A DNA stretch of 64,000 nucleotides from Chloroflexota bacterium (GTDB lineage Bacteria > Chloroflexota > Anaerolineae > Anaerolineales > Anaerolineaceae), in NCBI GenBank assembly GCA_023381565.1, contig JAMCRR010000198.1, positions 1 to 64,000 on the forward strand, written 5' to 3'. The stretch's first letter is position 1; the number at the start of each line of letters is the position of its first letter. Of this stretch, positions 35,800-45,210 are shown piece after piece. Below the pieces are notes generated by a model. That model saw only the letters and a list, made by a program, of their open reading frames with translations, did no database searches and was not told the origin of the DNA. The translations under genes were made by a program, and so were the position numbers.

Positions 35800-35817
35800 G
35801 GCTGAGTTCCTCCAACC

Positions 35818-36183
35818 TTACGAGCCACGCAAAATCTTTTCCATTTTCCTGCCCTTCGCCAACTCATCCACCAACTTATCCAAATACCGAACCTGCTGCG
35901 TCAAAGGATCCTCGATTTCCTCCACACGATACCCACAGATTACTCCGGTGATGAGGTGCACATTGGGGTTTAGCGAAGCATGTTGGAAGAATGTTTCAAA
36001 AGTCACATTTTGCCGGATTAGTTCCTGAAGCTTCTCATGATCGAAGTTTGTTAACCACTCGATGACCTTATGCAATTCTTCTTTTGTTCTGCCTTTCTTC
36101 TCCACTTTTTCGAGATACATCGGATAGACGGAAGCGAAGGTCATTTTTGCGATACGTTGATTGTGTGCGTTGGAATTTTTCAT
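35818..36183 (-). CDS. DUF2200 family protein
   Basis: A 121-residue soluble protein. The sequence (NAHNQRIAKMTFASVYPMYLEKVEKKGRTKEELHKVIEWLTNFDHEKLQELI...GVICGYRVEEIEDPLTQQVRYLDKLVDELAKGRKMEKIL) matches the DUF2200 family (F.sVYP.YlqKaeKKGRt). The fold is helical and the function unknown. The family is commonly found as a stand-alone or integron-cassette gene. AAGGTATAG precedes the ATG. The attC-like site at 36312-36378 lies upstream of it on its own strand. Confidence 0.8.
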   Translation of the reverse strand: MKNSNAHNQRIAKMTFASVYPMYLEKVEKKGRTKEELHKVIEWLTNFDHEKLQELIRQNVTFETFFQHASLNPNVHLITGVICGYRVEEIEDPLTQQVRYLDKLVDELAKGRKMEKILRGS

Positions 36184-36311
36184 CTATACCTTGTCTTTTT
36201 GCGTTAATCTTTCAAATGATTTCAACTCGCACAATTCTCGCATGACTTTACAATCTGTCGGTATTTGCGGAAGCGAATACCGTTTCATGTAATTACTTTT
36301 CTTCTTAAGCC

Positions 36312-36378
36312 GCCTAACGGGCGGCGCGTCAATTGCGAGCCGAGCGAAGCGGCGAGCCGCTACACGCGCATATCAGGC
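36312..36378 (-). other. Degenerate attC-like site
   Basis: GCCTAAC (36312-36318, fits RYYYAAC) opens a 67-base inverted-repeat region ending in ATCAGGC (36372-36378), a mutated form of GTTRRRY. ACGCGC after the left end and its mirror before the right end pair with bulges. It lies 33 bases after the stop of the RibD_C gene on the minus strand, the expected cassette position. The right core is imperfect, so it may be inactive. Confidence 0.45.
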
Positions 36379-36409
36379 GGCCCCAGCTTCGTCGCCACGA
36401 GACCTTTCG

Positions 36410-36971
<562 letters not shown>

Positions 36972-37000
36972 TATCTAAGACCTCCTATAATGATAGGGCA

Positions 37001-37125
37001 GTCTAACGGCTTGCGTTACCGGCGGCTGGGGAGAATAAAGCTCGGAAATGGAAAACTGCCAAAGCTCAGAAACATCCCCGAAGGACGCGCGCAGTCACAG
37101 CCGTCCGGTGCACGCGGTGTTAGGC
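37001..37125 (-). other. attC-like integron recombination site
   Basis: GTCTAAC (37001-37007, RYYYAAC) and GTTAGGC (37119-37125, GTTRRRY) bound a 125-base region whose ends pair imperfectly: GCGT-TACCGG-CGGCTG on the left mirrors CAGCCG-T-CCGGT-GC-ACGC on the right, with unpaired bases as in real attC sites. It lies directly downstream of DUF4256 (27 bases after its stop on the minus strand), as in integron cassettes. No integrase gene is in view. Confidence 0.68.
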
Positions 37126-37151
37126 CGCAATTGATTTTAATGGGCATCGCA

Positions 37152-37733
37152 TTAGACCCTTAGCGAGCCACGGAACGCCCTGCCGCTATAGAAACAGGGC
37201 GCAGTGTTATGATACACGAAGACATGACCAAAGCGGTAATCAGCAAAAAGGGCGCCGCCGAGTTTTCTAATATCAGAAGGCGTTTTCAACCAGCTCTGTG
37301 TCTTCGTGTCGAAATTTCCGAGTTTCTGCAACTCCCGATATTGTTCTTCCGTTAATGGCTCAATGCCCATGGCAGCTGCCATATCAATAACGTTACCTCC
37401 CGGATGCAACCCTTGCTTTTCCCTTTCCTCCTGCCCTTCACGGTCATAACAAGCCTGTCTGCGGCCTTTAGGACTTTCCGCTGAACAATCATAAAAAATG
37501 TATTCGCCCGTTTCTTTGTCATAACCAACAACATCCGGTTCACCGCCAGTGCTTTCCATTTCATTGAGTGACCACAGTTTTTCAAGATTAGCTTCCAGCT
37601 TTGCTTGTACTTTAGCCCATTCAAGACCTTCATGGCGGTTCATGTTGTTTTCAAAACGGGTTTTCAATGTTCTGAGTAGATCTTCACGTTGCTCTGGTAA
37701 CAATTCTTTTTTAACGCTATTAATGTTGTTCAT
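37152..37733 (-). CDS. DUF4256 family protein
   Basis: A 193-residue soluble protein. The sequence (LLRTLKTRFENNMNRHEGLEWAKVQAKLE...LWSLNEMESTGGEPDVVGYDKETGEYIFYDCSAESPKGRRQACYDREGQEEREK...KLGGALFADYRFGHVFVYHNTAPCFYSGRAFRGSLRV) matches DUF4256, a family found in diverse bacteria, function unknown. The gene is richer in A and T than its neighbours, which fits recent acquisition. GGAG precedes the ATG. Downstream is the attC-like site at 37001-37125. Confidence 0.85.
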   Translation of the reverse strand: MNNINSVKKELLPEQREDLLRTLKTRFENNMNRHEGLEWAKVQAKLEANLEKLWSLNEMESTGGEPDVVGYDKETGEYIFYDCSAESPKGRRQACYDREGQEEREKQGLHPGGNVIDMAAAMGIEPLTEEQYRELQKLGNFDTKTQSWLKTPSDIRKLGGALFADYRFGHVFVYHNTAPCFYSGRAFRGSLRV

Positions 37734-38049
37734 AAGATAGATTCTCCAATATTTTCAATGCAACGACGCACAAGCGGACTTGCTATTAATTATACTGAAT
37801 CCTAATAAGGTGAAATTACGCAGTTTTACCCACCTGTTATGGTTGAAAATACTGCGAGTTAGCAGTGTATTTAGTTTCAACAAAGATTTTGATTCTCTTC
37901 ACCGAAATTATTACAGATCACGTTAGAAAATTATCTTCCGTGACCATTATCATCATCTAATAAAGTCCAAAATACCGATTTACAACTTTACAAATCGGAC
38001 GCTTACAGAATAGTTAACGAAACATCTTCGCCTATTCACTGAGGAAAAT

Positions 38050-38115
38050 ATGAAAGATAAACCTTGTAATAAATTGTTTAGGTCAACAGACCAACAATTC
38101 ACGATCCGGTTCTGA
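38050..38115 (+). CDS. Possible 21-codon leader ORF ending inside a terminator
   Basis: ATG 38050 with GAGG just upstream begins MKDKPCNKLFRSTDQQFTIRF and stops with TGA at 38113-38115. The stop codon is the end of the 5' arm of the terminator hairpin at 38104-38137, so ribosome position could influence hairpin formation. There is no homologous leader at copies B and C. The region 37734-38049 upstream is AT-rich and shows no other gene. Confidence 0.35.
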   Translation: MKDKPCNKLFRSTDQQFTIRF

Positions 38116-38143
38116 CCCTCAGTGCTCAGAACCGGATTTTTTT
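38104..38143 (+). terminator. Intrinsic terminator at start of repeat module A
   Basis: ATCCGGTTCTGA and TCAGAACCGGAT form a perfect 12-bp stem with a 10-nt loop, followed by seven T. It corresponds in position to the terminators at 44910 (copy B) and 48971 (copy C), which differ in stem sequence but share the CCGGTT core. Confidence 0.88.
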
Positions 38144-38197
38144 ACCTCCTAAAGCGCATAGAAGGCACATCGCCTGTTTTGAGTATGAGGTGCAACC

Positions 38198-38426
38198 ATG
38201 GCACAAACATCTTTATGTCACAACTCCCCCCCAAAATCCTGTCCCACAAAAAGACGGGACATCAGGAGATGATATAACCCATCCCCGGGAGCAGCAAGCC
38301 TTACCGGATAGGCTTCCGAGGAGCCTGATCGAGTGGCTGGCGCGCACACTTGCACCTGCTGCAAGTGCAGGTGTCAACCCCCGTTACCTGGCGCTCAACC
38401 AGGAAAAGTCCAACGATTCCGGCTAA
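38198..38426 (+). pseudogene. Module small protein, copy A, frameshifted
   Basis: From ATG 38198 the frame reads MAQTSLCHNSPPKS then ends early. Removing one base from the C7 run (38226-38232) gives MAQTSLCHNSPQNPVPQKDGTSGDDITHPREQQ...RLPRSLIEWLARTLAPAAS...NPRYLALNQEKSNDSG, homologous to the copies at 45009 and 49070 (SLIEWLAHVNRRYLALNQEK). It contains a 14-residue insert with ARTLAPAASAG. Either a real frameshift, programmed slippage on C7, or a sequencing error. Upstream leader TAAAGCGCATA and the terminator are the same kind as in B and C. Confidence 0.7.
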
Positions 38427-38663
38427 TCCTTCAAACGCTATCCCGGACTGGAGGTGGCAATGGAATATCTCGTTTAGTTATTTCAACTAAGGATTGTAAT
38501 TGTACCCAGGGAACCTCCGACTACGTAATTCTCGTCGCTTCGAGCGTTTCACCGAGTCCTGTATCAACCAACCGGAATATCTCGCCGCGGCCATTCCTGG
38601 AAAACGTAAACTCGGCATCAGATATGCACAGGTAAAACCGGTTTTCGGAACCGGCAATAACTC

Positions 38664-39024
38664 ATGCTCCGGCTCATTGGGCGGCTGGAGGAAAATTCAG
38701 CCTCCATCGACGCGGATTGTCACGATATAACCATCTTAAATCTGATCTCTACCGGCATATGCAGCCAGAACTTGCGGGTCGACCGGGAACAGCTTTGCCA
38801 AGCCTCGCTTCAAGGGATGCGTCAGATGGTAGCCGATGTCGTTGCGGACTTACGGGCGAATGGCAAGCCTGTTCTTGAGACATACGGCAATTAGCAAGGC
38901 GATCCTGGGCGGCGCGGCTGTGCAAAAGGTTAAGAGCATGACCCGACACGAAAGCCTGGATACAACGATGATCTACTTTCACGCGGTGGACCGGCTGACT
39001 AATCCAGCGGAAATATTGGTGTAA
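38664..39024 (+). pseudogene. Decayed tyrosine recombinase
   Basis: The C-terminal frame to 39024 includes LFLRHTAISKAILGGAAVQKVKSMTRHESLDTTMIYFHAVDRLTNPAEI. LRHTAI carries the catalytic HxxR, H in TRHES the second His and MIYFHAVD the Tyr motif. Upstream pieces in other frames (LSRQNLRVDREQ-like) are scrambled. The catalytic tail is recognisable, but the N-terminal and core-binding domains are lost. It overlaps the tail of the convergent gene at 38999. It lies just after module copy A, as the serine recombinase lies after copy C. Confidence 0.75.
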
Positions 39025-39358
39025 TCCCTACTCCCGCTGGATTATAGAATAGAAGACCGAACAAAAATGCGATTACCAGGCCGGCAACAATTCCCAATAT
39101 TGTATCTCTGGTTATATGCTTGCTTTTTGCTCCTTCAAGCTTTTTGTTTACAAAAGAATATACCCCGAGATACAACAACCCTCCAACGACCAGGCCTAAG
39201 ACAAATCCGATGACAGATTTCATTGCCGCATCTTCTGGTGTGGTAGTTTGCCAAAGAATGACAAGAATCATCCAAGCAATATAAAATCCAAAGCCACCAG
39301 CAAACCCTGCGTACAACCCAACTCTGCTTTCTTTCAGCCCAACTCTGCTTTCGTTCAT
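38999..39358 (-). CDS. Small membrane protein with tandem N-terminal repeat
   Basis: A 119-residue protein with three hydrophobic segments (GFAGGFGFYIAWMILVILW, VIGFVLGLVVGGLLYLGVYSF, ILGIVAGLVIAFLFGLLFY). The N-terminus is a tandem duplication MNESRVGL-KESRVGL, encoded by a repeated 21-base unit at 39312-39355. GGAGG precedes the ATG with ideal spacing. It overlaps the decayed recombinase at its 3' end. Family unknown. Confidence 0.7.
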   Translation of the reverse strand: MNESRVGLKESRVGLYAGFAGGFGFYIAWMILVILWQTTTPEDAAMKSVIGFVLGLVVGGLLYLGVYSFVNKKLEGAKSKHITRDTILGIVAGLVIAFLFGLLFYNPAGVGITPIFPLD

Positions 39359-39592
39359 AATTATCCTCCTTGGATTTATGGTGATAACCGCCAGGAAATC
39401 ATGAATAGTTTTAATTTTTGTCGCTTGAGTATGAGGAATTGTGATTTAAAGGGGACGCTTATCATAAAAGTCTTTCATTTACCGAGTGGGTGACTTAGAA
39501 TCCTGGAATTATCCGTTTCATGTTTCCTTACTCCTTATATTTTTCAACCTTCCACCCTAACGGCGAAGGCGTTCCAACTTTATTCTTTTTTT

Positions 39593-39820
39593 TCATGGTG
39601 TTATTTTTTCAACGGAGAGGATTATCAATCCCAGTTCATTGATCTTTGCCAATATGCCGTGCAAAGCGGCTTGATGTATCATCTCGCCTTTGAGGATCGT
39701 CTCGCCATTCTGTGGAGTGATTGTGAAGCCGCCAAACCAGTCCGACCAGGTTGGGTCAATCGTCCCCTGGATTCGGATAAGATAGCTGGTTGGTTGGTCA
39801 TAATTGCGCCCATTAGTCAT
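39593..39820 (-). CDS. Small conserved protein of Chloroflexota type
   Basis: A 75-residue protein, MTNGRNYDQPTSYLIRIQGTIDPTWSDWFGGFTITPQNGETILKGEMIHQAALHGILAKINELGLIILSVEKI. The pattern Y.IRIqG.l...WsdWF.G.tIt....GeT.L.G...DQaALHGlL.Ki..LgL.l.SV is a familiar family of stand-alone small proteins next to LuxR regulators in Chloroflexota (recalled from experience, not checked). No membrane segment. ATG 39820 or TTG 39832 could be the start; neither has a strong ribosome site. It follows the LuxR gene at 39972-42680 on the same strand, consistent with co-transcription. Confidence 0.65.
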   Translation of the reverse strand: MTNGRNYDQPTSYLIRIQGTIDPTWSDWFGGFTITPQNGETILKGEMIHQAALHGILAKINELGLIILSVEKITP

Positions 39821-39971
39821 AAGATTGCTCAAAATTCTTTAGATGTTTTTCCTGACCAAATTATCTCGATAAACTAGATGATTTGCCATCATCTAATTAG
39901 ATGAGAGAAGGGAGTAATTAAAAAAATCCCTAACCTTTAGTGAGGAATCGATAGTCTGAATACCGGTTAGG

Positions 39972-42680
39972 TTAAATCAGTTCTAAATCTTTTGCTTTCT
40001 GGATAGCTTCGATGCGTCCGTGGGTACCAAGTTTTGCGTAAATATTCCGGACATGGGTTCGGATCGTAGATGGCGCGAGTATCATCTCACGCGCAATTTC
40101 TGGGGTGCTCAGATTCGTATTCAAGTATCGCAGCACCTCCAACTCGCGTTCACTAAGCGGGTCGATGAGCTTGGCACCTGAAAATCGGGAGGCAGGCGTT
40201 CTGGATTCATACGCCTCGACGTGAAGATTAAATGCAGATAAAAGGTCAGTGATGTATTTGGGTTCGATGCCCTGCCTCAAGGCAGTTTGCAATAGCCTTG
40301 CCATGGGGGCGCCTCTCTCCACGAACACGCGCACATACCCTTCTGGTTCAGCTAAAGTCAGGCAACGACTGAGTATCCTTAGAGCGTCTTCTTCCCTGCC
40401 CAAAGCCTGCAAGGCAAGCGCCTGGATGGGCATCAGGTTGATCAGATACCAATTAGCGCCTCCCTTCTCCAAATTGCGCATCGGTTCTTCTAAGACCATA
40501 AGGATCTCAGCATAGTAACCTTGAGCATACAGCAAGGAGGCTTTCTCCAATAAGAACATACCTCTTTTTTCACAATCCTTCATGAGAGGTTCGATCTCTG
40601 CACACCTTTGGACAGCTTTGGGTATATCCCCTTTTGCCAGATTGAGCCTTATTTCATCGCAAGCTGACAAACGAAAATAATAGGGGGAAACATGGACAGC
40701 CTTCTGCATAGCGCGCTGGTTAATAGCAAAGGCTTCTTCCAGATTTCCAGCAGCACATAGGACTCTTGAGAGGCAGGATAGCGTATATTGCCAGGAATCT
40801 GCTTGATGCCACTGCTCAGACAGCGCAATACTCTCTCGAGCAAAGCGTATCGCCGATTCCAGGTTGTTCCACTCGAGCTGCACCAGGCTCATGGTAGCGT
40901 AGAGGTGATTATAAAAAGGTAAGTCTTTTGAGCTCTGATCCGATTCATTCGCCAGCCTCAGAATGCTTTGACAGTTGGAAAAAGCTTGCCGTAACCGACC
41001 TTGCAAAAACTGTGCAGAAACCAGATTGCTGTTCACCATGGCAGGAAATAATCCTGCCACACTTTGCCTTGCAAGAAGTGCTGTTTCGAAGGATTGGATC
41101 GCTTTGGGTAGTTTAAGTTGAAGTTGGTAAGCCAGACCTTCTAGGTTTAATAATTGAGCGTGGATCATTTGGTCATTCTCTGGCAGATTGTCCATGGCTC
41201 GATGGACGAACCCCAAAGCCTGGTCTGCCTCGCCCTTTAGCCAGGCTAAGTATGCCCGAATCCCATCCAAGAGACTTATGAGCCGCTGCTTGAAAGAAGT
41301 ATTTTCGAGGTTTACCAACCCTTGTTCGGATTTTTGAAGGATGCGCTCCACATCCCCTGAAGGGTTGACAAAGGCTTTTACCAGGGCATAAGGAACGCCC
41401 AACCAGGGATTTTCAAGGAAATATTGATCTGGCAGCTCCTCGAAATGTCTCAACATATCCAACAGCTCGGTGTGTTCGACAACCCCCAAGACATTCGCGG
41501 ATGTGTATCGATTTAGCAGGGCAACATCGCCGGCATCCAGTGCATGTCGGATCGCCTGGGATAGCATGTTATTTTCTGCATACCACATACTGGCGCGCTG
41601 GTGTAACCCGGCAACCCTGGCAGGCTGTCTCTGCTTCAGCCATTTACGCAACAGTTCAGCAAATAGATGGTGATAGCGGTACCACTGTCGCTCATCATCC
41701 AGTGGGATCAAAAACAAATTAGTCCTTTCCAATTGCTCAAGGATCGTTTGACTATTCTGCCGATCAGTCAGTGCGTTGCATAAAGGAGCAGTAAATTGTT
41801 CTGGGATCGATGTCGCAAAGAGAAAATCTCGCACTTCTGCAGGTTGCTGGAGGATCACTTCATCCATCAGGTAATCCAAAATAAATCGATTTGAACCGGA
41901 AAAGGATTCAATGAAACGAGATACACCTTGTGGGCCTTCAGCAATCAGCCTTCTTTGCATGGAAACTGCAGCCATTTGTAAGCCTGCAATCCAGCCCTCT
42001 GTGCGATCCTGGAGTGCCACGATGTCCTGCGATGAAAGGTTGACTTGTAAATATTTATGGAAAAACTGAACTGTCTCATCGAAATCAAAACGCATATCAG
42101 CAGCATGGAACTCACATAATTCACCCCGTGCTCGCCAGCGCGCCAGCGGCCAGGGGGGATCCATCCGACCTGCTACCACAAGGTGCAGTCCACCGATAGA
42201 TAGTTTCAAATGCTCGATCAAAAACACCAAATCTTGGTGAATTTGGGGTTCAGTGATGTTATTCACATCATCCAGCACCATAATGACTCGCTCTTCGAGG
42301 CCGGAGAAACTATTCACCAGCTTTATAAGCTCCACTTCCATTGTTTCTGGTTGGGAAGTATCCAACACCTGGGAGATCGACTCTCCAATTCCGGTCAGAC
42401 GAACCTGGGGAATTTCATTGAAGGCAGTAATGAAATATTTCCAGAAACGAGCTGGCACATTTTCCCCTCTTTCAAGAGATAGCCAGGCGACTGGAATGTT
42501 AAGCTGGGATGCCCACTCACCAAGCAATGTGCTTTTACCATAACCGGCCGGAGCTGAGATGATAGTCAGGCGGCTATTAACGACTCCCTCGTTCAGCTGT
42601 TGAATTAGCTGCGGCCGATTGACCAGATTGCTATGTAGAGGCGGAATATGGATTTTGGTTGCCAGCAATATGTCTGACAC
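39972..42680 (-). CDS. MalT-like LuxR family ATP-dependent transcriptional activator
   Basis: A 902-residue STAND-type regulator. Residues 1-300 hold the ATPase (Walker A ISAPAGYGKSTLLG, Walker B VIMVLDDVNNI), followed by TPR-like helical repeats (about residues 380-820) and a C-terminal LuxR HTH (LSERELEVLRYLNTNLSTPEIAREMILAPSTIRTHVRNIYAKLG). It activates transcription on binding a ligand. GTG 42680 with GGAG upstream is preferred over GTG 42707. The likely downstream partner is the small gene at 39593. Ligand unknown. The C-terminal residues after the HTH are complete. Confidence 0.93.
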   Translation of the reverse strand: MSDILLATKIHIPPLHSNLVNRPQLIQQLNEGVVNSRLTIISAPAGYGKSTLLGEWASQLNIPVAWLSLERGENVPARFWKYFITAFNEIPQVRLTGIGESISQVLDTSQPETMEVELIKLVNSFSGLEERVIMVLDDVNNITEPQIHQDLVFLIEHLKLSIGGLHLVVAGRMDPPWPLARWRARGELCEFHAADMRFDFDETVQFFHKYLQVNLSSQDIVALQDRTEGWIAGLQMAAVSMQRRLIAEGPQGVSRFIESFSGSNRFILDYLMDEVILQQPAEVRDFLFATSIPEQFTAPLCNALTDRQNSQTILEQLERTNLFLIPLDDERQWYRYHHLFAELLRKWLKQRQPARVAGLHQRASMWYAENNMLSQAIRHALDAGDVALLNRYTSANVLGVVEHTELLDMLRHFEELPDQYFLENPWLGVPYALVKAFVNPSGDVERILQKSEQGLVNLENTSFKQRLISLLDGIRAYLAWLKGEADQALGFVHRAMDNLPENDQMIHAQLLNLEGLAYQLQLKLPKAIQSFETALLARQSVAGLFPAMVNSNLVSAQFLQGRLRQAFSNCQSILRLANESDQSSKDLPFYNHLYATMSLVQLEWNNLESAIRFARESIALSEQWHQADSWQYTLSCLSRVLCAAGNLEEAFAINQRAMQKAVHVSPYYFRLSACDEIRLNLAKGDIPKAVQRCAEIEPLMKDCEKRGMFLLEKASLLYAQGYYAEILMVLEEPMRNLEKGGANWYLINLMPIQALALQALGREEDALRILSRCLTLAEPEGYVRVFVERGAPMARLLQTALRQGIEPKYITDLLSAFNLHVEAYESRTPASRFSGAKLIDPLSERELEVLRYLNTNLSTPEIAREMILAPSTIRTHVRNIYAKLGTHGRIEAIQKAKDLELI

Positions 42681-42888
42681 CTTTTTTCTCCATACAATGC
42701 CGATCACTTATCATTATATAAATGTATTAGTTAGTTGTAACAGGGAATTTCTCTCAAGAGCGCACTATGGAGCCGGGTGTCTGGGGCTGCCAGGCTGAAG
42801 CACGGAGTGGTATTGATGACATAAGGGAATAACCGGGACAGGAAGGGACGGAAGTCAAAACCGTCTTCCCGAGGTCCCAGAATGTCAT

Positions 42889-43075
42889 GACAAGTGTCGA
42901 GGAGTACGTACCATGATGGATAGGCGGTCAAAAATTGAGATCGCCCAGCGCGAACTGAGTGATCCCCAGCGTACACCTTCCGCACTTTGACATTCGTTCA
43001 CCAAGCGTTGCTGCCGGCGAAATTGCACTGAAAGTTATACGCTCAGCGGAGAAGGTGGGTATCCTCTTCACGGTG
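42889..43075 (+). repeat. Diverged direct repeat of the serine-recombinase 3' flank
   Basis: TCGAGGAGTACGTACCATGATGG here and TCGAGGAGTACGTACAATGATGG at 51021-51043 match, and GCGGAGAAGGTGGGTATCCTCT (43046-43067) matches GCGGAGAGGGTGGGTATCCTCT at 51186-51207, in the same order and spacing. The unit (42889-43075 versus 51012-51212) covers the last codons of the serine recombinase plus about 170 bases after it. It is a remnant of an older copy of the same element. The surrounding 42708-43365 shows no gene. Confidence 0.7.
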
Positions 43076-43365
43076 GAAATAATTTTTACAAAGGGCTAAT
43101 TCATCCTCGAATCGAGAAAGGGTTGGCCTTTTATATTCGTTATTACCCTTTTGTCGAGTTTTCTATAATTTACCCTTGTTGCCACCTTGCGATGGTATAG
43201 TAGTCAAACGTCGGACCTTCGGTCAAAATCCGCCGGTGCAAGCAACCGGAAAATTGGATCGCATTATTCAATTTAACCTGTGAGGACATCTTGCTCTAAA
43301 GAATTTTCGGATGGGTTCTAGTTATAATTGCCCAGACCCAAATATGGATATCCAGGATTCTTCCC

Positions 43366-44045
43366 ATGCTTTCTATTCTTTTCGTCGAAGATGATGACAC
43401 CATCGCTATGGGGGTGGAATACTCACTCAAGCAAGACGGTTTCCAGGTCAGTCTTGCCCACCGCCTGGAAGAGGCGCGCGACCTGTTCAAGCGCCAGCCT
43501 TCGACCTGGTGCTCCTGGACCTTGGATTGCCGGATGGCAGCGGCTATGCACTGTGTAAGGAGATCCGCGCCGCCGGCGATACACCCATTATCATCCTTTC
43601 CGCCCGCGACGAAGAGGGCAGTATCGTGTTGGGGCACGATCTGGGCGCGGACGATTACCTCACCAAGCCCTTCCGCCTGCGCGAGTTGCTTTCTCGTATC
43701 AAAGCCGTGCTTCGCCGGCGGAGGCCAGTCGAGGCCGAGGACCGCACCCTGATTTGTGGGAATGTGACAGTGGTTGCCCAGCAGGCCAAGGTGTACAAGA
43801 ATGGGCGCGAGGTGCTCCTGACCGCCCTGGAGTACCGCCTGCTGCTCGCTTTAATCGCAAACCAGGGGCGGGTGCTCACCCGTGGCCAGATCCTCGCGCA
43901 AATCTGGGATGTGGACGAGGATTTCGTTAACGATAATACGCTCACCGTGTACATCAAGCGCTTGCGCGAAAAACTCGAGGACGACCCGCAGGAGCCGACG
44001 CTGATCAAGACTGTGCGCGGCCTGGGCTACAAGGCAGGTGAATAA
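43366..44045 (+). pseudogene. OmpR-family response regulator, frameshifted
   Basis: Frame 1 gives MLSILFVEDDDTIAMGVEYSLKQDGFQVSLAHRLEEARDLFKRQP; a different frame from 43500 gives VLLDLGLPDGSGYALCKEIRAAGDTPIIILSARDEEGSIVLGHDLGADDYLTKPFRLRELLSRI and a winged-helix output domain (LTALEYRLLLALIANQGRVLTRGQILAQIWD...TVRGLGYKAGE). Inserting one base in CAGCCTTCGAC (about 43497-43503) would join them as RQPFDLVLLDLGLP. Phosphoacceptor Asp (LLDLGLPDG) is intact. Either a mutation or a sequencing error. It is followed by the truncated kinase gene. Confidence 0.82.
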
Positions 44046-44046
44046 C

Positions 44047-44436
44047 ATGCACCTTCTCCCTCATTCAGAAGACAGGCGTTTGATGATCCGAACCGCAGCC
44101 CTATCGTTGGTTGCGCTCCTCCTGGCAGTTGCACTCAGCCTGGCGATGGCGGCCTACGTCAACCGCGCGCTTGAGGATACCTACGCAGGCATCGTCGGCA
44201 CGGTGGCACAGAAATACCCCCAGGCTGAAGCGCAGGTGGTGCAGGACCTCAGCTCGCCGGATGTCGCATCAGTCGGTCTGGGGCGCCAGGTGATGGCCAG
44301 GTACGGACTGGGCGATTTGAGTGACGCCGCAGAAGGCGTCGCGCCCGGGTTATTGGCTCGCTTGCTGCCGGCCGGGCTGGCGCTGATCGGGTTGGCCTGC
44401 GGCGGGTTTGTTTTCCTGATGGCAGGCACTGCGGCT
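44047..44436 (+). pseudogene. Sensor histidine kinase, N-terminal part only
   Basis: The frame from ATG 44047 (MHLLPHSEDRRLM) has two TM helices (AALSLVALLLAVALSLAMAAYV and LLPAGLALIGLACGGFVFLMAG) flanking an extracellular loop, the standard sensor layout. After the second helix the sequence switches at about 44436 to an unrelated helicase frame, so HAMP, DHp and ATPase domains are gone. The frame then continues to a chance stop at 44565. RBS AGGTGA precedes the ATG and the response-regulator stop is just upstream, so these formed a two-component operon. Confidence 0.8.
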
Positions 44437-44437
44437 G

Positions 44438-44878
44438 GTGTGGCGTTTAGGGCAGACTCAGCCAGTCAAGGCGGTGTTCGCGGTTTACAAAGACGCCATG
44501 GAAGTCCAAGCGCTGGCTTTGATGGGTCGAAAGATGCGCGCAGCTCAAACTCTGTACGGAGATGAGGTTGGCGGAGCGATCGTGCCCGTGGAAGAAGGCG
44601 ACTTCATCACCGAGCTGGCGCGCGAAGTACTGCGTGGCGCGGAGTTGGATGATCTGCAGTCGCTCTTTGCGGATGAGATGCGGGTATCGAACTCGCCGAT
44701 GGGTTGCCCAACCGAGGTCAGCCCGGTGCTGATCCCCGTGAGTCCCAAGACCTGGCAGGAATGGGTGCTGGAACACCAGACAGCCAAAATTGTCGCTGGT
44801 AGAAGATCGTCTGGTAAGCGGAGCATTATCGCTCAGCCAGGTCAGTTGTCAATTTGGGGAAACTCGAAGGAGGAATAA
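44438..44878 (+). pseudogene. C-terminal fragment of an SNF2/DEAD-type helicase
   Basis: The frame WRLGQTQPVKAVFAVYKDAMEVQALALMGRKMRAAQTLYGDEVGGAIVP resembles the C-terminal RecA lobe (motif VI-like WRLGQ..PV.V) and tail of SNF2-type helicases, which are often carried on mobile elements. It starts exactly where the kinase sequence is lost (about 44436) and ends with TAA 44876. It is the left neighbour of module copy B, so it is probably the end of the gene that preceded the module in the intact element. Confidence 0.72.
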
Positions 44879-44909
44879 CTCAGAAAGTTGTGGTGACCCA
44901 TAATCAACG

Positions 44910-44953
44910 CTCCGGTTCAAGCAGCCAATACGCTTGAACCGGAGTTTTCTTTT
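44910..44953 (+). terminator. Intrinsic terminator at start of repeat module B
   Basis: CTCCGGTTCAAGC and GCTTGAACCGGAG form a perfect 13-bp stem with a 9-nt loop, then TTTTCTTTT. It follows the helicase fragment and precedes the leader of small protein B. Copy C at 48971 has the same right arm with two mismatches in the left arm. Confidence 0.85.
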
Positions 44954-45008
44954 ATCCCCTAAAGCGCATAAGAGGCTTTCAACACTTTTTAGTGAAAGAG
45001 GTGCGATT

Positions 45009-45209
45009 ATGGCAGATGAGCATTTAAATCAAAATGTGGCTGAAAACCATGACCCACAAGAAAAACCGGTTTCTGGAGATGGTATAACCCCTTCCCAGGA
45101 GCAGCAGCTTTTGTCCGATAGGCTTCCTCAGAGCCTGATTGAATGGCTTGCGCATGTCAACCGCCGTTACCTGGCGCTCAACCAGGAAAAGGTCAATGAC
45201 GCCAGTTAA
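45009..45209 (+). CDS. Module small protein, copy B
   Basis: A 66-residue soluble protein (MADEHLNQNVAENHDPQEKP..., then EQQLLSDRLPQSLIEWLAHVNRRYLALNQEKVNDAS). It is homologous over its whole length to copy C (49070-49270) and to the frameshifted copy A. Conserved features are DPQEKPVSGD, ITPS.EQQ, P.SL(I/V).WL and R.(L/Y).AL..EK.ND. The leader from the terminator to the ATG is conserved at nucleotide level as well (TAAAGCGCATAAGAGGC). The AAAGAGGTG upstream is the ribosome site. A helical C-terminus could dimerise. Function unknown; repeatedly next to recombinases or their remains. Confidence 0.7.
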   Translation: MADEHLNQNVAENHDPQEKPVSGDGITPSQEQQLLSDRLPQSLIEWLAHVNRRYLALNQEKVNDAS

Positions 45210-45210
45210 G

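Noticed and set aside
42731-42985. An 84-codon minus-strand ORF
   Set aside because: It runs antisense to the repeat of the recombinase flank and has no independent support.
44934-45008. An upstream extension of small protein B (also C) from a TTG
   Set aside because: The extension would start inside the terminator; similarity between B and C is explained by DNA conservation of the leader, and AGAGGTG supports the internal ATG.
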